In this document: piece after piece, positions 9,186-17,703 of the stretch
Numbering within the stretch: the stretch's first letter is position 1
Layout: every line of letters starts with the position of its first letter
Origin: Candidatus Lariskella endosymbiont of Epinotia ramella
GTDB taxonomy: Bacteria > Pseudomonadota > Alphaproteobacteria > Rickettsiales > Midichloriaceae
NCBI RefSeq assembly: GCF_964019805.1
Contig: NZ_OZ026472.1
Coordinates: 1,054,001 to 1,118,000 of the forward strand
Length of the DNA: 64,000 bases
Reading direction: 5' to 3'
Program-made: the position numbers and the translations under genes
Notes under the pieces: model-generated
Told to the model about the DNA's origin: nothing
What the model saw: the letters and a program-made list of their open reading frames with translations, nothing else
Databases searched by the model: none

Positions 9186-9632
9186 ATGCCATCAGAAGAA
9201 GTGCAAATTAATAATACTCAAAGTAGAATATTTGAGGAGAGATTATCTAATAGTTTGAATCCCAAACACAAGTTATATAAATTAAGATCGATAGTTGATT
9301 GGTGTGGTCTTGATGAGCGAATTTTTGGTAAAGTTTCTGTGAAACGATATGGTAGAAGCCGTAAAGACCGTCGTGTTATGCTTGGTTTGTTTATGTTGCA
9401 AGCCATTTCAAGTGCCTCTGATTGTTATACTGAGGAGGAGCTTCAGGAAAATTCCTATTGGCAGTATTTTTGTGGATATGACTATTTCAAAAATGACATA
9501 ATTGTATCTGAAAGTTGCATAAGAAGATTTCGTCAAGCTTTAGGAGAATCTGGGTGTCGTGAGATATTAAAGGAGCTTGTCAGAATAGGCTGTAAGATTG
9601 GCACAGTTAAAAAAAAGATTTGGCAGCCGTGA
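9186..9632 (+). CDS. IS5-A transposase, orfA (N-terminal half)
   Basis: N-terminal DUF772-type region of an IS5-family transposase: FEERLSNSLNPKHKLYKLRSIVDW, VMLGLFMLQAISSASDCYTEEELQENSYWQYFCGY and SCIRRFRQALG. The ATG at 9186 is preferred to a TTG at 9177. The frame stops at 9632, overlapping the second frame by 13 bases. A slippery heptamer A AAA AAG at 9611-9617 lies in the correct phase just before the stop. A -1 slip there continues as DLAAVIIDTTVQPK, the normal first-aspartate (DTT) motif of the family. The functional product is therefore most likely a fusion of about 434 residues made by -1 frameshifting. Confidence 0.75.
   Translation: MPSEEVQINNTQSRIFEERLSNSLNPKHKLYKLRSIVDWCGLDERIFGKVSVKRYGRSRKDRRVMLGLFMLQAISSASDCYTEEELQENSYWQYFCGYDYFKNDIIVSESCIRRFRQALGESGCREILKELVRIGCKIGTVKKKIWQP
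9611..9617 (+). promoter_or_regulatory. -1 ribosomal frameshift site, A AAA AAG
   Basis: Heptamer in orfA phase (AAA AAA AAG), within a run of eight A. Slippage by -1 joins orfA to orfB exactly at the conserved DTT motif. Transcriptional slippage on the A run would also work. Confidence 0.65.
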
Positions 9633-10489
9633 TTATTGATACGACAGTTCAGCCAAAGCATATAAAACATCCACATGATTGTCATCTAATGGAAAAGGCG
9701 CGTTTTCAGATAGTTGAGCTTTGCAAGGATCAAGGTATATCGCTAAATGATACATATGCAAAGTACTACAAGCGTGGAATAATGAAGGTTTGGAAATATC
9801 GTGATGATAGCAAGTCCAAAAAGCGGATTAATCAGATGAAGAAGCTGAAAAGCAGGCTTGGCCGTCTAATAAGATTTTGCCATCGTGGTATTGCAAAACT
9901 GTCATTGACTATTTCACCAGAAGCCGCAGCAATTCTAGAAAAAGCTAATATGATCTATAATCAATCTGTACTTTGCAAACGTGCCAAAGAGGATTACAAA
10001 AAAGAAAATAAGGTACTATATAGTTTCCATGAACCTGCTGTTGAGTGCATAGGCAAAGGCAAATTGCACAAACCATACGAATTCGGCAACAAGGTTGGTA
10101 TAGCGGTGAGTGGCAGAGGTAATTTCATAGTTGGAATAAAGTCATTTCATGGAAATCCATACGATGGACATACACTATCTGAGGTGGTTGATGAGGTGAA
10201 AAAGGTTGCAGAAGATCCCAAAAAGATATTTGTGGACCTTGGTTACCGAGGTAATAATTTAAAGTCCAAAAGCAAAGTATATACGCCATATACCAAGAAA
10301 AGCCTTAGTTTTGCTGATAAAAAGATGATGAAGCGAAGAAGTGCAATTGAGCCTATAATCGGACATTTGAAGCATTTTGGTCGTCTTGGACGTAATTATC
10401 TGCGAGGTATAATAGGAGATATAATAAATCCATTCATATCAGCCATAGGCATGAATCTGAAGGCGATAGAGCGCACCTTATCTGGCTAA
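9620..10489 (+). CDS. IS5-A transposase, orfB (catalytic half)
   Basis: Carries the DDE catalytic core: the first Asp in IIDTTVQPK, the second in KIFVDLGYRGNNL, and the Glu in RRSAIEPIIGHLK, followed by GRLGRNYLRGIIGDIINPFISAIGMNLKAI at the C-terminus. It is probably translated as the second half of a fusion with the upstream frame rather than from its own start. All catalytic residues are present, so the element may still be active if frameshifting works. Confidence 0.78.
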   Translation: MAAVIIDTTVQPKHIKHPHDCHLMEKARFQIVELCKDQGISLNDTYAKYYKRGIMKVWKYRDDSKSKKRINQMKKLKSRLGRLIRFCHRGIAKLSLTISPEAAAILEKANMIYNQSVLCKRAKEDYKKENKVLYSFHEPAVECIGKGKLHKPYEFGNKVGIAVSGRGNFIVGIKSFHGNPYDGHTLSEVVDEVKKVAEDPKKIFVDLGYRGNNLKSKSKVYTPYTKKSLSFADKKMMKRRSAIEPIIGHLKHFGRLGRNYLRGIIGDIINPFISAIGMNLKAIERTLSG

Positions 10490-10712
10490 TCACCTGAATT
10501 TAAACATATCAAAATCAAATGCTACAAAGTGGCAATAGAGGACGCATGCTTAAAACGCAGCATTTTGAACGCCTTACAGACATTTTTCCCGTTCTGCCAT
10601 AAAAAATCACAATAAATTGACACAGGTACCATTACATGAGCAGCAAAACACACAATATAAAGTTGTAACAAGGCATTTCAAAAGCTAAAATCCATACTTT
10701 TGGCGGATGGAC

Positions 10713-11067
10713 GAGCTAACATACCAAAGAAACTTTCTATATAAAACACATTTCCTCCGTTTGTACTAACAAATATCAGGTTCAAAGGGTTATGATAAAA
10801 CATTCTCAGCTAAGTAAGCACCCCTAGTGTTATGCTACACATCATTAATAATTTATGTTGTTTTGTCCACAAGATTATATCGTATGACTCTTAAATCATA
10901 ATCTTGTCATATGTAGAATTCATGACTTAACAGCTTTGATTTATACATAGAGTGTTTTAATTGCATTTAACATAAGTGAATTCTATAAATAAATTTTCTA
11001 TGGTAAGCTAAAATTAAACATTATAATATAGCTTATAGTTCAATCATAAAACAAATTTTCAAAAATA
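10713..11067. other. intergenic region upstream of bcp
   Basis: 355 bases without a gene. A TATAAT at 11022-11027 lies 40 bases before the bcp start and may be its -10 box, but no good -35 is present at the right distance. Confidence 0.35.
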
Positions 11068-11538
11068 ATGACAACGCTAAAAGAAAATGATATTGCTCCT
11101 GATTTTAAATTGGAATCAACTGATTACAAAGAAGTTTCGCTTAGCGATTTTACAGGTAAAAATATTGTATTATATTTTTATCCAAAAGATGCAACACCAG
11201 GATGCACAATAGAAGCTAACGATTTTAATAAACATCTTGATGAGTTTCGGAAATTTGATTGTGTAGTACTGGGGGTTTCAAGGGATAATATTGCCAGCCA
11301 CAAGAAATTCATCGCTGCACAATGCTTAGCATTTCCTTTATTATCCGATCCAGAAGGTGAAGTTTGTAAAAAGTACGGAGTATGGCACATAAAAAATATG
11401 TTTGGCAAAAAATATTATGGAATACAGCGAAGCACTTTCTTAATTGGAAAAAATCAAAATATAGTCAAAGCATGGTATAAAGTAAATCCTTTAGGTCATG
11501 CCCATATAGTATTACAATCTGTTAAATCGTTAATATAA
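11068..11538 (+). CDS. bcp: thioredoxin-dependent peroxiredoxin Bcp
   Basis: 156-aa atypical peroxiredoxin (AhpC/TSA family, BCP/PrxQ branch) that reduces hydroperoxides in the cytoplasm using thioredoxin. The peroxidatic motif YPKDATPGCTIEAND holds Cys46. Other family blocks are GKNIVLYFYPKD, VLGVSRDNIASHKKF, FPLLSDPEGEVCKKYGVW and RSTFLIGKN. The resolving cysteine that Bcp proteins often have five residues after the first (as in E. coli Bcp) is replaced here by Asn51, so this is a one-cysteine form or uses another Cys. It stands alone on the strand, with the IS5-A element upstream and 1.5 kb of non-coding DNA downstream. Confidence 0.93.
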   Translation: MTTLKENDIAPDFKLESTDYKEVSLSDFTGKNIVLYFYPKDATPGCTIEANDFNKHLDEFRKFDCVVLGVSRDNIASHKKFIAAQCLAFPLLSDPEGEVCKKYGVWHIKNMFGKKYYGIQRSTFLIGKNQNIVKAWYKVNPLGHAHIVLQSVKSLI

Positions 11539-11989
11539 CGTACTGAAAAACTCTGGAGGAATTGAATTTTTTTGGATGTATTTTCTTGAGCTTCAATTAA
11601 TCACTTAAATAGTCCATCTCTTTTTGTTTTTAGCTCTATATCAAATGTTTTGGCAAAGCTGCCAATAGATGAATAAGATAGAATATATTTATTTATGGCG
11701 TTATAGATAATAACAACGTTGTATTTAGCAGAAACAGTCAACAAAACATAATTGAGTGACTTAGATATTTTGTTCAGTACATGAATCATGACAATGTTGC
11801 AACCCTTCTTCCGCAAATAAATCTCGATCAAAAGCTGTGTAACTAAATAGTTATATTGTGGTACACATACTCCTTAGGAATGTTAGTATTATCTCATAAT
11901 TTGTTAAGTTAACCAAAGTTTGACATAAGTAATTTGTGCATTGCATTTAAGATATAGAATTACTCTAGACACTGTCTTCATCAATGCAT

Positions 11990-12127
11990 GCATGAAGATT
12001 TTAATAGCATGATTTTTGAGAATGCCAGTTAATTTCTGAATCAAATGTTATATATTTACAAAGGAATTCACGAAGTAATACTTGAAAATCAGGCCAAAGG
12101 AGTCTGTGCAAATGGCTTTGCCGGCAG
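11990..12127 (+). repeat. dispersed repeat, AATCAGGC family
   Basis: Contains TTAATAGCATGATTTTT, GAAGTAATACTTGAAAATC, AGGCCAAAGG and GTGCAAATGGCTTTGCC in that order. The same blocks occur at 60100-60230 and 43231-43350, and partly at 27699-27760. Origin unknown; all copies are intergenic. Confidence 0.55.
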
Positions 12128-12515
12128 CGCTTATTCTATTCCATGACCAGCTTCAAATACGCTTTGAATGCTTATCTAATAGCTTATAATTTTGTAAAGC
12201 GACTTAAAACTAATACTCCTTGACAATTTATATTAAAACAGTGGATAAATAATCCTAAATATTTTATAATCAATCAAAAGCATTACTTAAAGGGGCGCAA
12301 ACAGGGTTTTGTCGCAATAAATTGATAAAGGTTATAAAGCTTTGGTATTCTGTTTTTTTATGTAGCTAATAGATAAAATTATTCTGCTTTAGATAGACCC
12401 GCACTCTTGAGGATGTTGCAACTGCCTATTTATATATCAGTATTTATCAATGCAATTTCCTTACAACGACCTGTGTGAAATGATTTAGTCGTTGCATCAT
12501 AATTCTTGAAATAAG

Positions 12516-12763
12516 TAATTTATATTGGTTGTAAGCAACTATACAACATAGAAATTCCGCAGAAAAAATACCAAAATTGCAAAAACCCTTATGGATTTTT
12601 AAAAATTACCTCTGTAAAAATGTGCTCCTTGAAACCTTAGGTGCGAAGAAAATTCACAAGGTTTACTTGCTAATGTTGAAGCCTTGAGCTGCAAAAAAAG
12701 ATCTTTTTACAGGTCAATATTCTGTCTCAATTTAAAAAATTTTTACTTTTGACTGATAGACTA
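12516..12763 (+). repeat. about 250-bp dispersed repeat (MITE-like)
   Basis: Shares with 22921-23145 and (inverted) 56510-56750 the blocks TTATATTGGTTGTAAGCAA, GCAAAAACCCTTATGGATTT and the terminal TTTTGACTGATAGACTA. The interior is diverged in this copy. Confidence 0.55.
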
Positions 12764-13042
12764 CATAAGGCTTTTAAGTTTATATTAAATTTCTAAAAAC
12801 ACTCAAGTCATATAACTAATTATTTATGAAATTTGTGCAAGTTACTAGTGACGACGAAATAAAAAGTGTTGGAAAAATCATATATATAGCCGCATTTACA
12901 ATGAAATTTTGATAAATCGCATAAACTAAAAGAAAAATACAATATAATTAATTATTAATGCGTTTATAGCTGCCATTAAGGAATAAAAACGCAGTAAGTT
13001 GTAGAGCAAATATATAATCTCAATTATAAAAGGGTAATAAAT

Positions 13043-13429
13043 ATGTTGTACGAATCATATACGCTTCAAGATAATGATATTTATGGTTTGCAAGGTTATG
13101 ACGATCAATGCACGCAGGCGAATAATCATTGTGTTGATCAGCACAGTCATGTTGAGACTAATGGCAAACATATAGATGCCGCCGAGATGAAGGTTCATGT
13201 GGATGCAGATCTAGAAACCGCGAAAATGGCTGGTGAATTGGCAGTAGATGTTGCTAGGGGCGTTGGAGAGGTTGGCTTAGCAGTTGGTGAATTAGCGGAG
13301 GAAGTTGTGGTAGGCACAGTTAAGAGTGTTGGAAAAGTCGCTAGAGGTGTTGGAAAAATGGCTTTAAGCGTTGCTGAACTTCCGCTATGTGTTATTGGCG
13401 ATATCTTTGATGAGATCTTTGGGTCTTGA
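13043..13429 (+). CDS. hypothetical small protein with Gly/Ala/Val amphipathic helix
   Basis: 128 aa, not recognised. The first 50 residues are polar with several His and two Cys (YDDQCTQANNHCVDQHSH). Residues about 60-115 form a repetitive helix with glycines at regular spacing (VARGVGEVGLAVGELAEEVVVGTVKSVGKVARGVGKMALSVAELP), a pattern seen in membrane-interacting or glycine-zipper proteins. An AGGG sequence about 8 bases before the ATG is a plausible ribosome binding site. Its glycine-rich, G/T-rich coding sequence contrasts with the decayed flanks, which argues that it is a real, maintained gene. Confidence 0.6.
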   Translation: MLYESYTLQDNDIYGLQGYDDQCTQANNHCVDQHSHVETNGKHIDAAEMKVHVDADLETAKMAGELAVDVARGVGEVGLAVGELAEEVVVGTVKSVGKVARGVGKMALSVAELPLCVIGDIFDEIFGS

Positions 13430-13474
13430 AGTTGAACTGCTGTTTGCGCGAAAATGGGATGTACTAAGTACAGT

Positions 13475-13694
13475 GAGTCTTTATCAAAGATTGTGTAAAT
13501 TATAGTAGAGCCTATATTTGGAATTAATAAAGAATATAGGTAATTAGAATGAAGACAGAAAAGAATAAGAAAATAAATGAAGCGATAGATTTACTGATAG
13601 AAGGAGGAGCGGATTTAAAGACAGTACTGAAGCAGGATGGATTGATTAAGGAATTAACGAAGAGTATTTTGGAGAGAGCCTTGCAGGCAGAAAT
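13475..13694 (+). mobile_element. IS256-family element fragment (first 220 bp)
   Basis: Begins with the IS256 left end GAGTCTTTATCAAAGATTG and matches the complete copies through the first 48 codons of the transposase (ATG at 13549, MKTEKNKKINEAIDLLIEGG... to LQAE). It breaks off at GCAGGCAGAAAT and the frame runs into unrelated sequence (stop at 13737). The rest of the element is absent. Confidence 0.85.
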
Positions 13695-14058
13695 AGCATA
13701 TCTAGCTTTAACACTATTCAAAATTTATTTCCAGTAAAAAATCATATGTACATACATTTTTGATAAATAGAAAAGATACTGAGTGTATACTCAATCTGCT
13801 GAAAATGGCTGTTGTTTATTATGCTTTTTTGCTGAATTATGCATTTTGCATTGCTGTGCGGTGCTTAGCTTCTTCTTTAGATTACTATCTTATGTGTAGA
13901 AATGAATTGCCTATTTTTTCGACAGAAACTATCATATATGCTGTAGTCAAAGTTGCTGACTTCGCTTCAGATGTCTTGTTTGTGACATTTATTAGTTGTC
14001 TTACTAATATATCTGATAAATTTAATACAGTTTAGCAGTTCAAATCAATAAATTGGTT
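13695..14058. other. intergenic region before the UbiK-like gene
   Basis: 364 bases. A hydrophobic 91-codon frame with a TTG start (13760-14035, several Cys and Leu) exists but has no ribosome binding site or family resemblance; I treat it as chance or relic. Confidence 0.35.
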
Positions 14059-14394
14059 ATGGTGAGTAACAAGAAAAATAACAATAGCGATACATTCTCC
14101 AAGCTTTCAAAAATTGCAGCTTCTGTACTTGAAACGGCGAATGGCGCTAAAAATGATTTAATGAAATATATAAAAGAATATTGCGAGTCATTGATACATG
14201 GGATGAATTTCGTTAAACACGAAGAATTTGAAGTTGTGAAGAAGCTTGCTATAGAGAATAAAGCTGCTATAGATGAGCTATTAAACAAATCAAAATCCTC
14301 GAAAAAACAGGATGTATCTGGTGCAAAAAAACCAATCAAAGCAAAGTCTAAGAAAACAGAGAAAAATAAGAGCATTGAAGATATTAAGAAATAA
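14059..14394 (+). CDS. UbiK/BMFP-family ubiquinone accessory factor
   Basis: About 111 aa. The core FSKLSKIAASVLETANGAKNDLMKYIKEYCESLIHGMNFVKHEEFEVVKKLAIENKAAIDEL matches the alphaproteobacterial BMFP/UbiK pattern (A..A...L....GA+.E+...++...E.L+..MD.V+REEFEVVK.MA...R...E.L), which trimerises as a coiled coil and supports ubiquinone synthesis and membrane fusion. The usual C-terminal coiled coil is replaced by a lysine-rich tail (SKSSKKQDVSGAKKPIKAKSKKTEKNKS). ATG 14059 is preferred to a TTG six bases earlier. Its place upstream of the nuo genes fits a respiratory quinone role, though this is inference. Confidence 0.65.
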   Translation: MVSNKKNNNSDTFSKLSKIAASVLETANGAKNDLMKYIKEYCESLIHGMNFVKHEEFEVVKKLAIENKAAIDELLNKSKSSKKQDVSGAKKPIKAKSKKTEKNKSIEDIKK

Positions 14395-14788
14395 CTTCAA
14401 ATAGTTTGCTGGATCTCTCACTTGAGGTCTTAAGTTATTTTTCTTATATGGTATATCCGTATTCAATTGTTAGCTTAAGCTTTAGATCAATACAGATTTT
14501 ATGCAAGTGTGTCCAAAATATATTGGTTTTTGATTATAATCTCGATATATTGATAACATATTATTATCTGGTAAGAGAAATAGTTAAGAGTATGAGCTTT
14601 CTATATTGTCTAGTTTTTGTTATGACTTCTGTTAGTTCTTAAATTTAAACAGATTTATAAAGCAAAAATTGCAAAATTGCTTGGAACGCGGTATACAGTT
14701 CTAAACGAGCTCTTTTGTCTGGATCTTTTGACAGTTAAGGTGGCGCATTGGAGTTTGCTTATGATAACTTGTTTGCTTGGTAATGCTA
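14395..14788. other. intergenic region before nuoJ
   Basis: 394 bases. A 78-codon hydrophobic frame from TTG-type codons (14406-14642) has no family resemblance and is not called. The promoter for the nuo block must lie here or further upstream; none was convincing. Confidence 0.35.
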
Positions 14789-15391
14789 ATGACTGAGTTG
14801 GTTTTTTGTACATTTTCCTTATTGCTGCTTGTTTCTGCGATCTGTGTTGTCAGTTCTTCAAATCCAGTTTATTCTGCATTAAGTCTTATTTTCTGTTTTT
14901 TAAACGCTTCCGCACTTTTTTTACTCATTGGTGCTGAATATATAGCTATGACAATGATAGTCGTTTATGTCGGTGCTGTGATGGTGCTATTTCTTTTTGT
15001 AATAATGTTGCTAGACATCAAGAACAAAAAGACAAAGCATGGCGTGAAGCTTTATGTGCCGTTGATACTTTTCTTAAGTTGCATTATTCTAATTGAGTTA
15101 TTATGGGCATTTGTAGAATCTAGGAGTTATTTTACAAAACTCCCAGGAGTTGTAGAGATTGATACTATAACAAATGCCGAAGCAATAGGAAGGCAGCTAT
15201 ATACCAGATATTTCCTGCCGTTTCAAATGGCTGGCCTTGTGCTACTTGTTGCAATAGTGGGTGCGATAACTATTACAGTTCGTCACAGTAAGAATGCGAA
15301 AAAGCAGAGCGTGTATGCACAGATGTTAAGAAATAAAGAAAATAGCGTTGAGCTAGTTGATGCTGAGATTTCTAAAGGTGTTTCTATATGA
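14789..15391 (+). CDS. nuoJ: NADH-quinone oxidoreductase subunit J
   Basis: Membrane subunit of respiratory complex I (ND6 homologue), about 200 aa with five predicted membrane helices. Diagnostic stretch: [58 protein letters not shown], including the pi-bulge helix and the [10 protein letters not shown] motif. In-frame ATGs lie at 14783 and 14789 and a TTG at 14777; I take 14789 (MTELVF). The stop overlaps the nuoK start by 4 bases (ATGA at 15388-15391), showing translational coupling. The genes for the peripheral subunits are not adjacent: J opens the block, as expected for scattered nuo genes in Rickettsiales. Confidence 0.93.
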   Translation: MTELVFCTFSLLLLVSAICVVSSSNPVYSALSLIFCFLNASALFLLIGAEYIAMTMIVVYVGAVMVLFLFVIMLLDIKNKKTKHGVKLYVPLILFLSCIILIELLWAFVESRSYFTKLPGVVEIDTITNAEAIGRQLYTRYFLPFQMAGLVLLVAIVGAITITVRHSKNAKKQSVYAQMLRNKENSVELVDAEISKGVSI

Positions 15392-15717
15392 ATTCTATAC
15401 AAATCATTAATGACGTTTCTTTGATGCACTATATAGTTGTCTCTTCTGCATTGTTTGTCATTGCAGTATGTGGAATCATGATAAATAGAAAAAGTATCAT
15501 CTCTATTCTCATGTCGATTGAGTTGATGTTGCTTGCTGTCAATATAAATTTTGTTGCATTCTCGGTTTATCTGCAAGACTTGGTTGGTCAAGTATTTGTG
15601 ATCTTTATTTTGACTGTTGCTGCTGCAGAAGCTGCTATAGGTCTTGCAATTTTGGTTGCATTTTTCAGAAATCTTGGGAATATTGACGTTAATAACATGA
15701 ATCAAATGCGAGGCTAA
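15388..15717 (+). CDS. nuoK: NADH-quinone oxidoreductase subunit K
   Basis: 109 aa, ND4L homologue with three membrane helices. Contains the conserved glutamates of the proton path: [17 protein letters not shown] and [20 protein letters not shown]. Starts inside the nuoJ stop (ATGA) and is followed 11 bases later by nuoL. Confidence 0.95.
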   Translation: MNSIQIINDVSLMHYIVVSSALFVIAVCGIMINRKSIISILMSIELMLLAVNINFVAFSVYLQDLVGQVFVIFILTVAAAEAAIGLAILVAFFRNLGNIDVNNMNQMRG

Positions 15718-15728
15718 GTGCTTGCTAT

Positions 15729-17672
15729 ATGAGTATAAATTTTGATTTGCTCGCGATTATGATTGTTGCATTGCCGCTACTTGCTGCGGCTTTTATAGGG
15801 CTTTCTACGCGAGCTACCTGTGCAATGATAGCGCAGAGTGTAACTACAGCGTCTGTATTCTTATCAGCAGTACTTTCATATATAATATTTTATAAGGTGT
15901 ATGATTCAGGTTCTGTAATACATCTAAAGTTATTTACTTGGTTTGACATTGAAGATTTTAAAGCAGATTGGTCTATATACATTGATATGTTAACGGCTGT
16001 AATGCTAGTTGTTGTGACTACTGTTTCTGTACTAGTACACGTTTATTCAATAGGATATATGTCAGATGATCCTCATCAACCTAGGTTTATGGCATATCTC
16101 TCTTTGTTTACATTTTGCATGCTTATGCTTGTTGTCTCAGACAACTTTATTCAGTTGTTCTTTGGCTGGGAAGGTGTTGGCCTTAGCTCATATTTATTGA
16201 TAGGTTTTTGGTTTAAGAAGCGTGAAGCAAATGCCGCAGCGATTAAGGCCTTCTTAATAAATAGAGTTGGTGACATTGGTCTTGCTTTAGGTATATTCTT
16301 AATATTCTCAAAATTTTATACTTTTGATTATCAGTCTGTTTTTTCAGAGGTTAAGCCACTTGTTGGTGATGTAACGCATTTTTTTGGCATGGAGTGTGAT
16401 ACCATTACACTAATCTGTATATTGTTATTTATAGGCTGTATGGGAAAATCTGCTCAGCTAGGGTTGCATACGTGGCTGCCAGATGCAATGGAAGGGCCAA
16501 CGCCTGTTTCTGCTCTTATACATGCGGCTACCATGGTAACAGCTGGCGTATTTTTGCTTGCTAGATGTTCACCTATATTCGAATATTCAGAAACAGCTTT
16601 GAATGTAGTTGTTTTTGTGGGCGGTATAACGTGTATTTTTGCGGCGACTGTTGCGCTTGTTCAGGATGATATCAAGAAGATAATTGCGTATTCCACATGT
16701 AGTCAACTTGGTTACATGTTTTTTGCTTGTGGAGTTTCAGCTTATTCAGCTGGAATTTTCCACCTTTTCACGCATGCATTCTTTAAGGCACTTTTGTTCT
16801 TAGGTGCAGGCAGTGTAATACATGCCTTGTCTGGTGCGCAGGACATAAAGAAAATGGGCGGCATTTGGAAAAAGATCCCTGTCACTTATGCTTTCATGTG
16901 GATAGGTTCTCTCGCGCTTGCTGGAATTCCACCGTTTGCTGGATTTTATTCTAAAGATGCAATACTGGAAGCTGCTTACATAAGTGACAATCATTTCGGC
17001 GGCTTTGCATATCTACTGGGTATTGCAGCAGCAGCATTGACAGCTCTTTATTCTTGGCGGTTGATTATATTGGTATTTCACGGAAAATCTAAGCTCTCAA
17101 CTAACCAATTTGCTAAGGTACATGAGTCAGGTCCTTATATGCTTATTCCGTTAATCTTTTTGAGTGTTGGTGCGCTGCTGGCTGGTGCAATTGGAGTTTA
17201 TTGTTTCGATATTTTGAATCCTGAGATGATTTTTTGGGGTAAATCTATCTTTGTATTGCCACAAAATAACGTGTTGCATAAGATCCACTCTATAGAGGGG
17301 ATGGCTCTATATTATCCTATTTTATTAGCTATTTTAGGCATATTACTTGCTTATGCATTATATATTGCGGCTAAAGGTTTTCTCACTTTTATTTACAATC
17401 ACACCAAAATCATACATAACTTCTTGCTTAATAAATGGTACTTTGACGAATTATATAATTTGTTATTCGTAAAATCGTCATTTTTGATAGCAAATTTTAT
17501 TTCGCTTGTGGTTGAAGTGCTGGCTATTGATGCTATTCCAAACAGCGCTGCAAGGTTATCTCGTATGTTTGCAAAGTGTGTGAGTAGCATACAAACCGGC
17601 TATTTGTATCATTATGCGGTTGCTATGATACTTGGTGTTGTCGTTGTTATATACTTATATCTACCTTGGTAA
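15729..17672 (+). CDS. nuoL: NADH-quinone oxidoreductase subunit L
   Basis: 647 aa, antiporter-like proton-pumping subunit (ND5 homologue). Conserved blocks: DMLTAVMLVVVTTVSVLVHVYSIGYMSDDPHQPRFMAYLSLF, FFGWEGVGLSSYLLIGFW, LGLHTWLPDAMEGPTPVSALIHAATMVTAGVFLLAR (with the key Lys of GKSAQLG just before) and HAFFKALLFLGAGSVIHA. The C-terminal lateral helix region is present, so length is full. Co-directional with nuoK and nuoM, spaced 31 bases from nuoM. Confidence 0.96.
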   Translation: MSINFDLLAIMIVALPLLAAAFIGLSTRATCAMIAQSVTTASVFLSAVLSYIIFYKVYDSGSVIHLKLFTWFDIEDFKADWSIYIDMLTAVMLVVVTTVSVLVHVYSIGYMSDDPHQPRFMAYLSLFTFCMLMLVVSDNFIQLFFGWEGVGLSSYLLIGFWFKKREANAAAIKAFLINRVGDIGLALGIFLIFSKFYTFDYQSVFSEVKPLVGDVTHFFGMECDTITLICILLFIGCMGKSAQLGLHTWLPDAMEGPTPVSALIHAATMVTAGVFLLARCSPIFEYSETALNVVVFVGGITCIFAATVALVQDDIKKIIAYSTCSQLGYMFFACGVSAYSAGIFHLFTHAFFKALLFLGAGSVIHALSGAQDIKKMGGIWKKIPVTYAFMWIGSLALAGIPPFAGFYSKDAILEAAYISDNHFGGFAYLLGIAAAALTALYSWRLIILVFHGKSKLSTNQFAKVHESGPYMLIPLIFLSVGALLAGAIGVYCFDILNPEMIFWGKSIFVLPQNNVLHKIHSIEGMALYYPILLAILGILLAYALYIAAKGFLTFIYNHTKIIHNFLLNKWYFDELYNLLFVKSSFLIANFISLVVEVLAIDAIPNSAARLSRMFAKCVSSIQTGYLYHYAVAMILGVVVVIYLYLPW

Positions 17673-17703
17673 TTTAATTTTTTAAAATTCATAGAAACGC
17701 GGT

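Larger units (their letters stand above)
9069..10712 (+). mobile_element. IS5-family element ('IS5-A'), 1644 bp
   Basis: The ends are imperfect terminal inverted repeats: GTACACGCACCAAAAGTCTT on the left and GTCCATCCGCCAAAAGTATG as the complement on the right (about 15 of 20 positions shared). Between them lie a TATAAT box at 9151-9156, a hairpin AATCCGTAAG / CTTACGGATT spanning about 9134-9175, and a transposase in two overlapping frames. A 272-bp version with the same two ends but no transposase lies inverted at 46437-46708, which supports these boundaries. No clear target duplication is visible. Confidence 0.7.
11539..13042. other. 1.5-kb gene-poor region with dispersed repeats
   Basis: No convincing gene. 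A 76-codon minus-strand frame at 11601-11831 resembles nothing I know and is probably chance or a relic. The region holds a copy of the AATCAGGC repeat (11990-12127) and of the 250-bp repeat ending in TGACTGATAGACTA (12516-12763). The rest is AT-rich debris. Confidence 0.5.

Noticed and set aside
10965-10975. ATTTAACATAA, identical to one arm of a dif recombination site
   Set aside because: The other arm does not match (TCTATAAATAA in place of a TTATGCGC-type arm), and an 11-base AT-rich match is not rare here.
11601-11831. 76-codon minus-strand frame
   Set aside because: No ribosome binding site, no recognisable motif, surrounded by decayed DNA.
13760-14035. 91-codon hydrophobic frame
   Set aside because: TTG start only, no ribosome binding site, composition typical of AT-rich non-coding sequence.
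14406-14642. 78-codon frame before nuoJ
   Set aside because: No start signal and no resemblance; likely chance.
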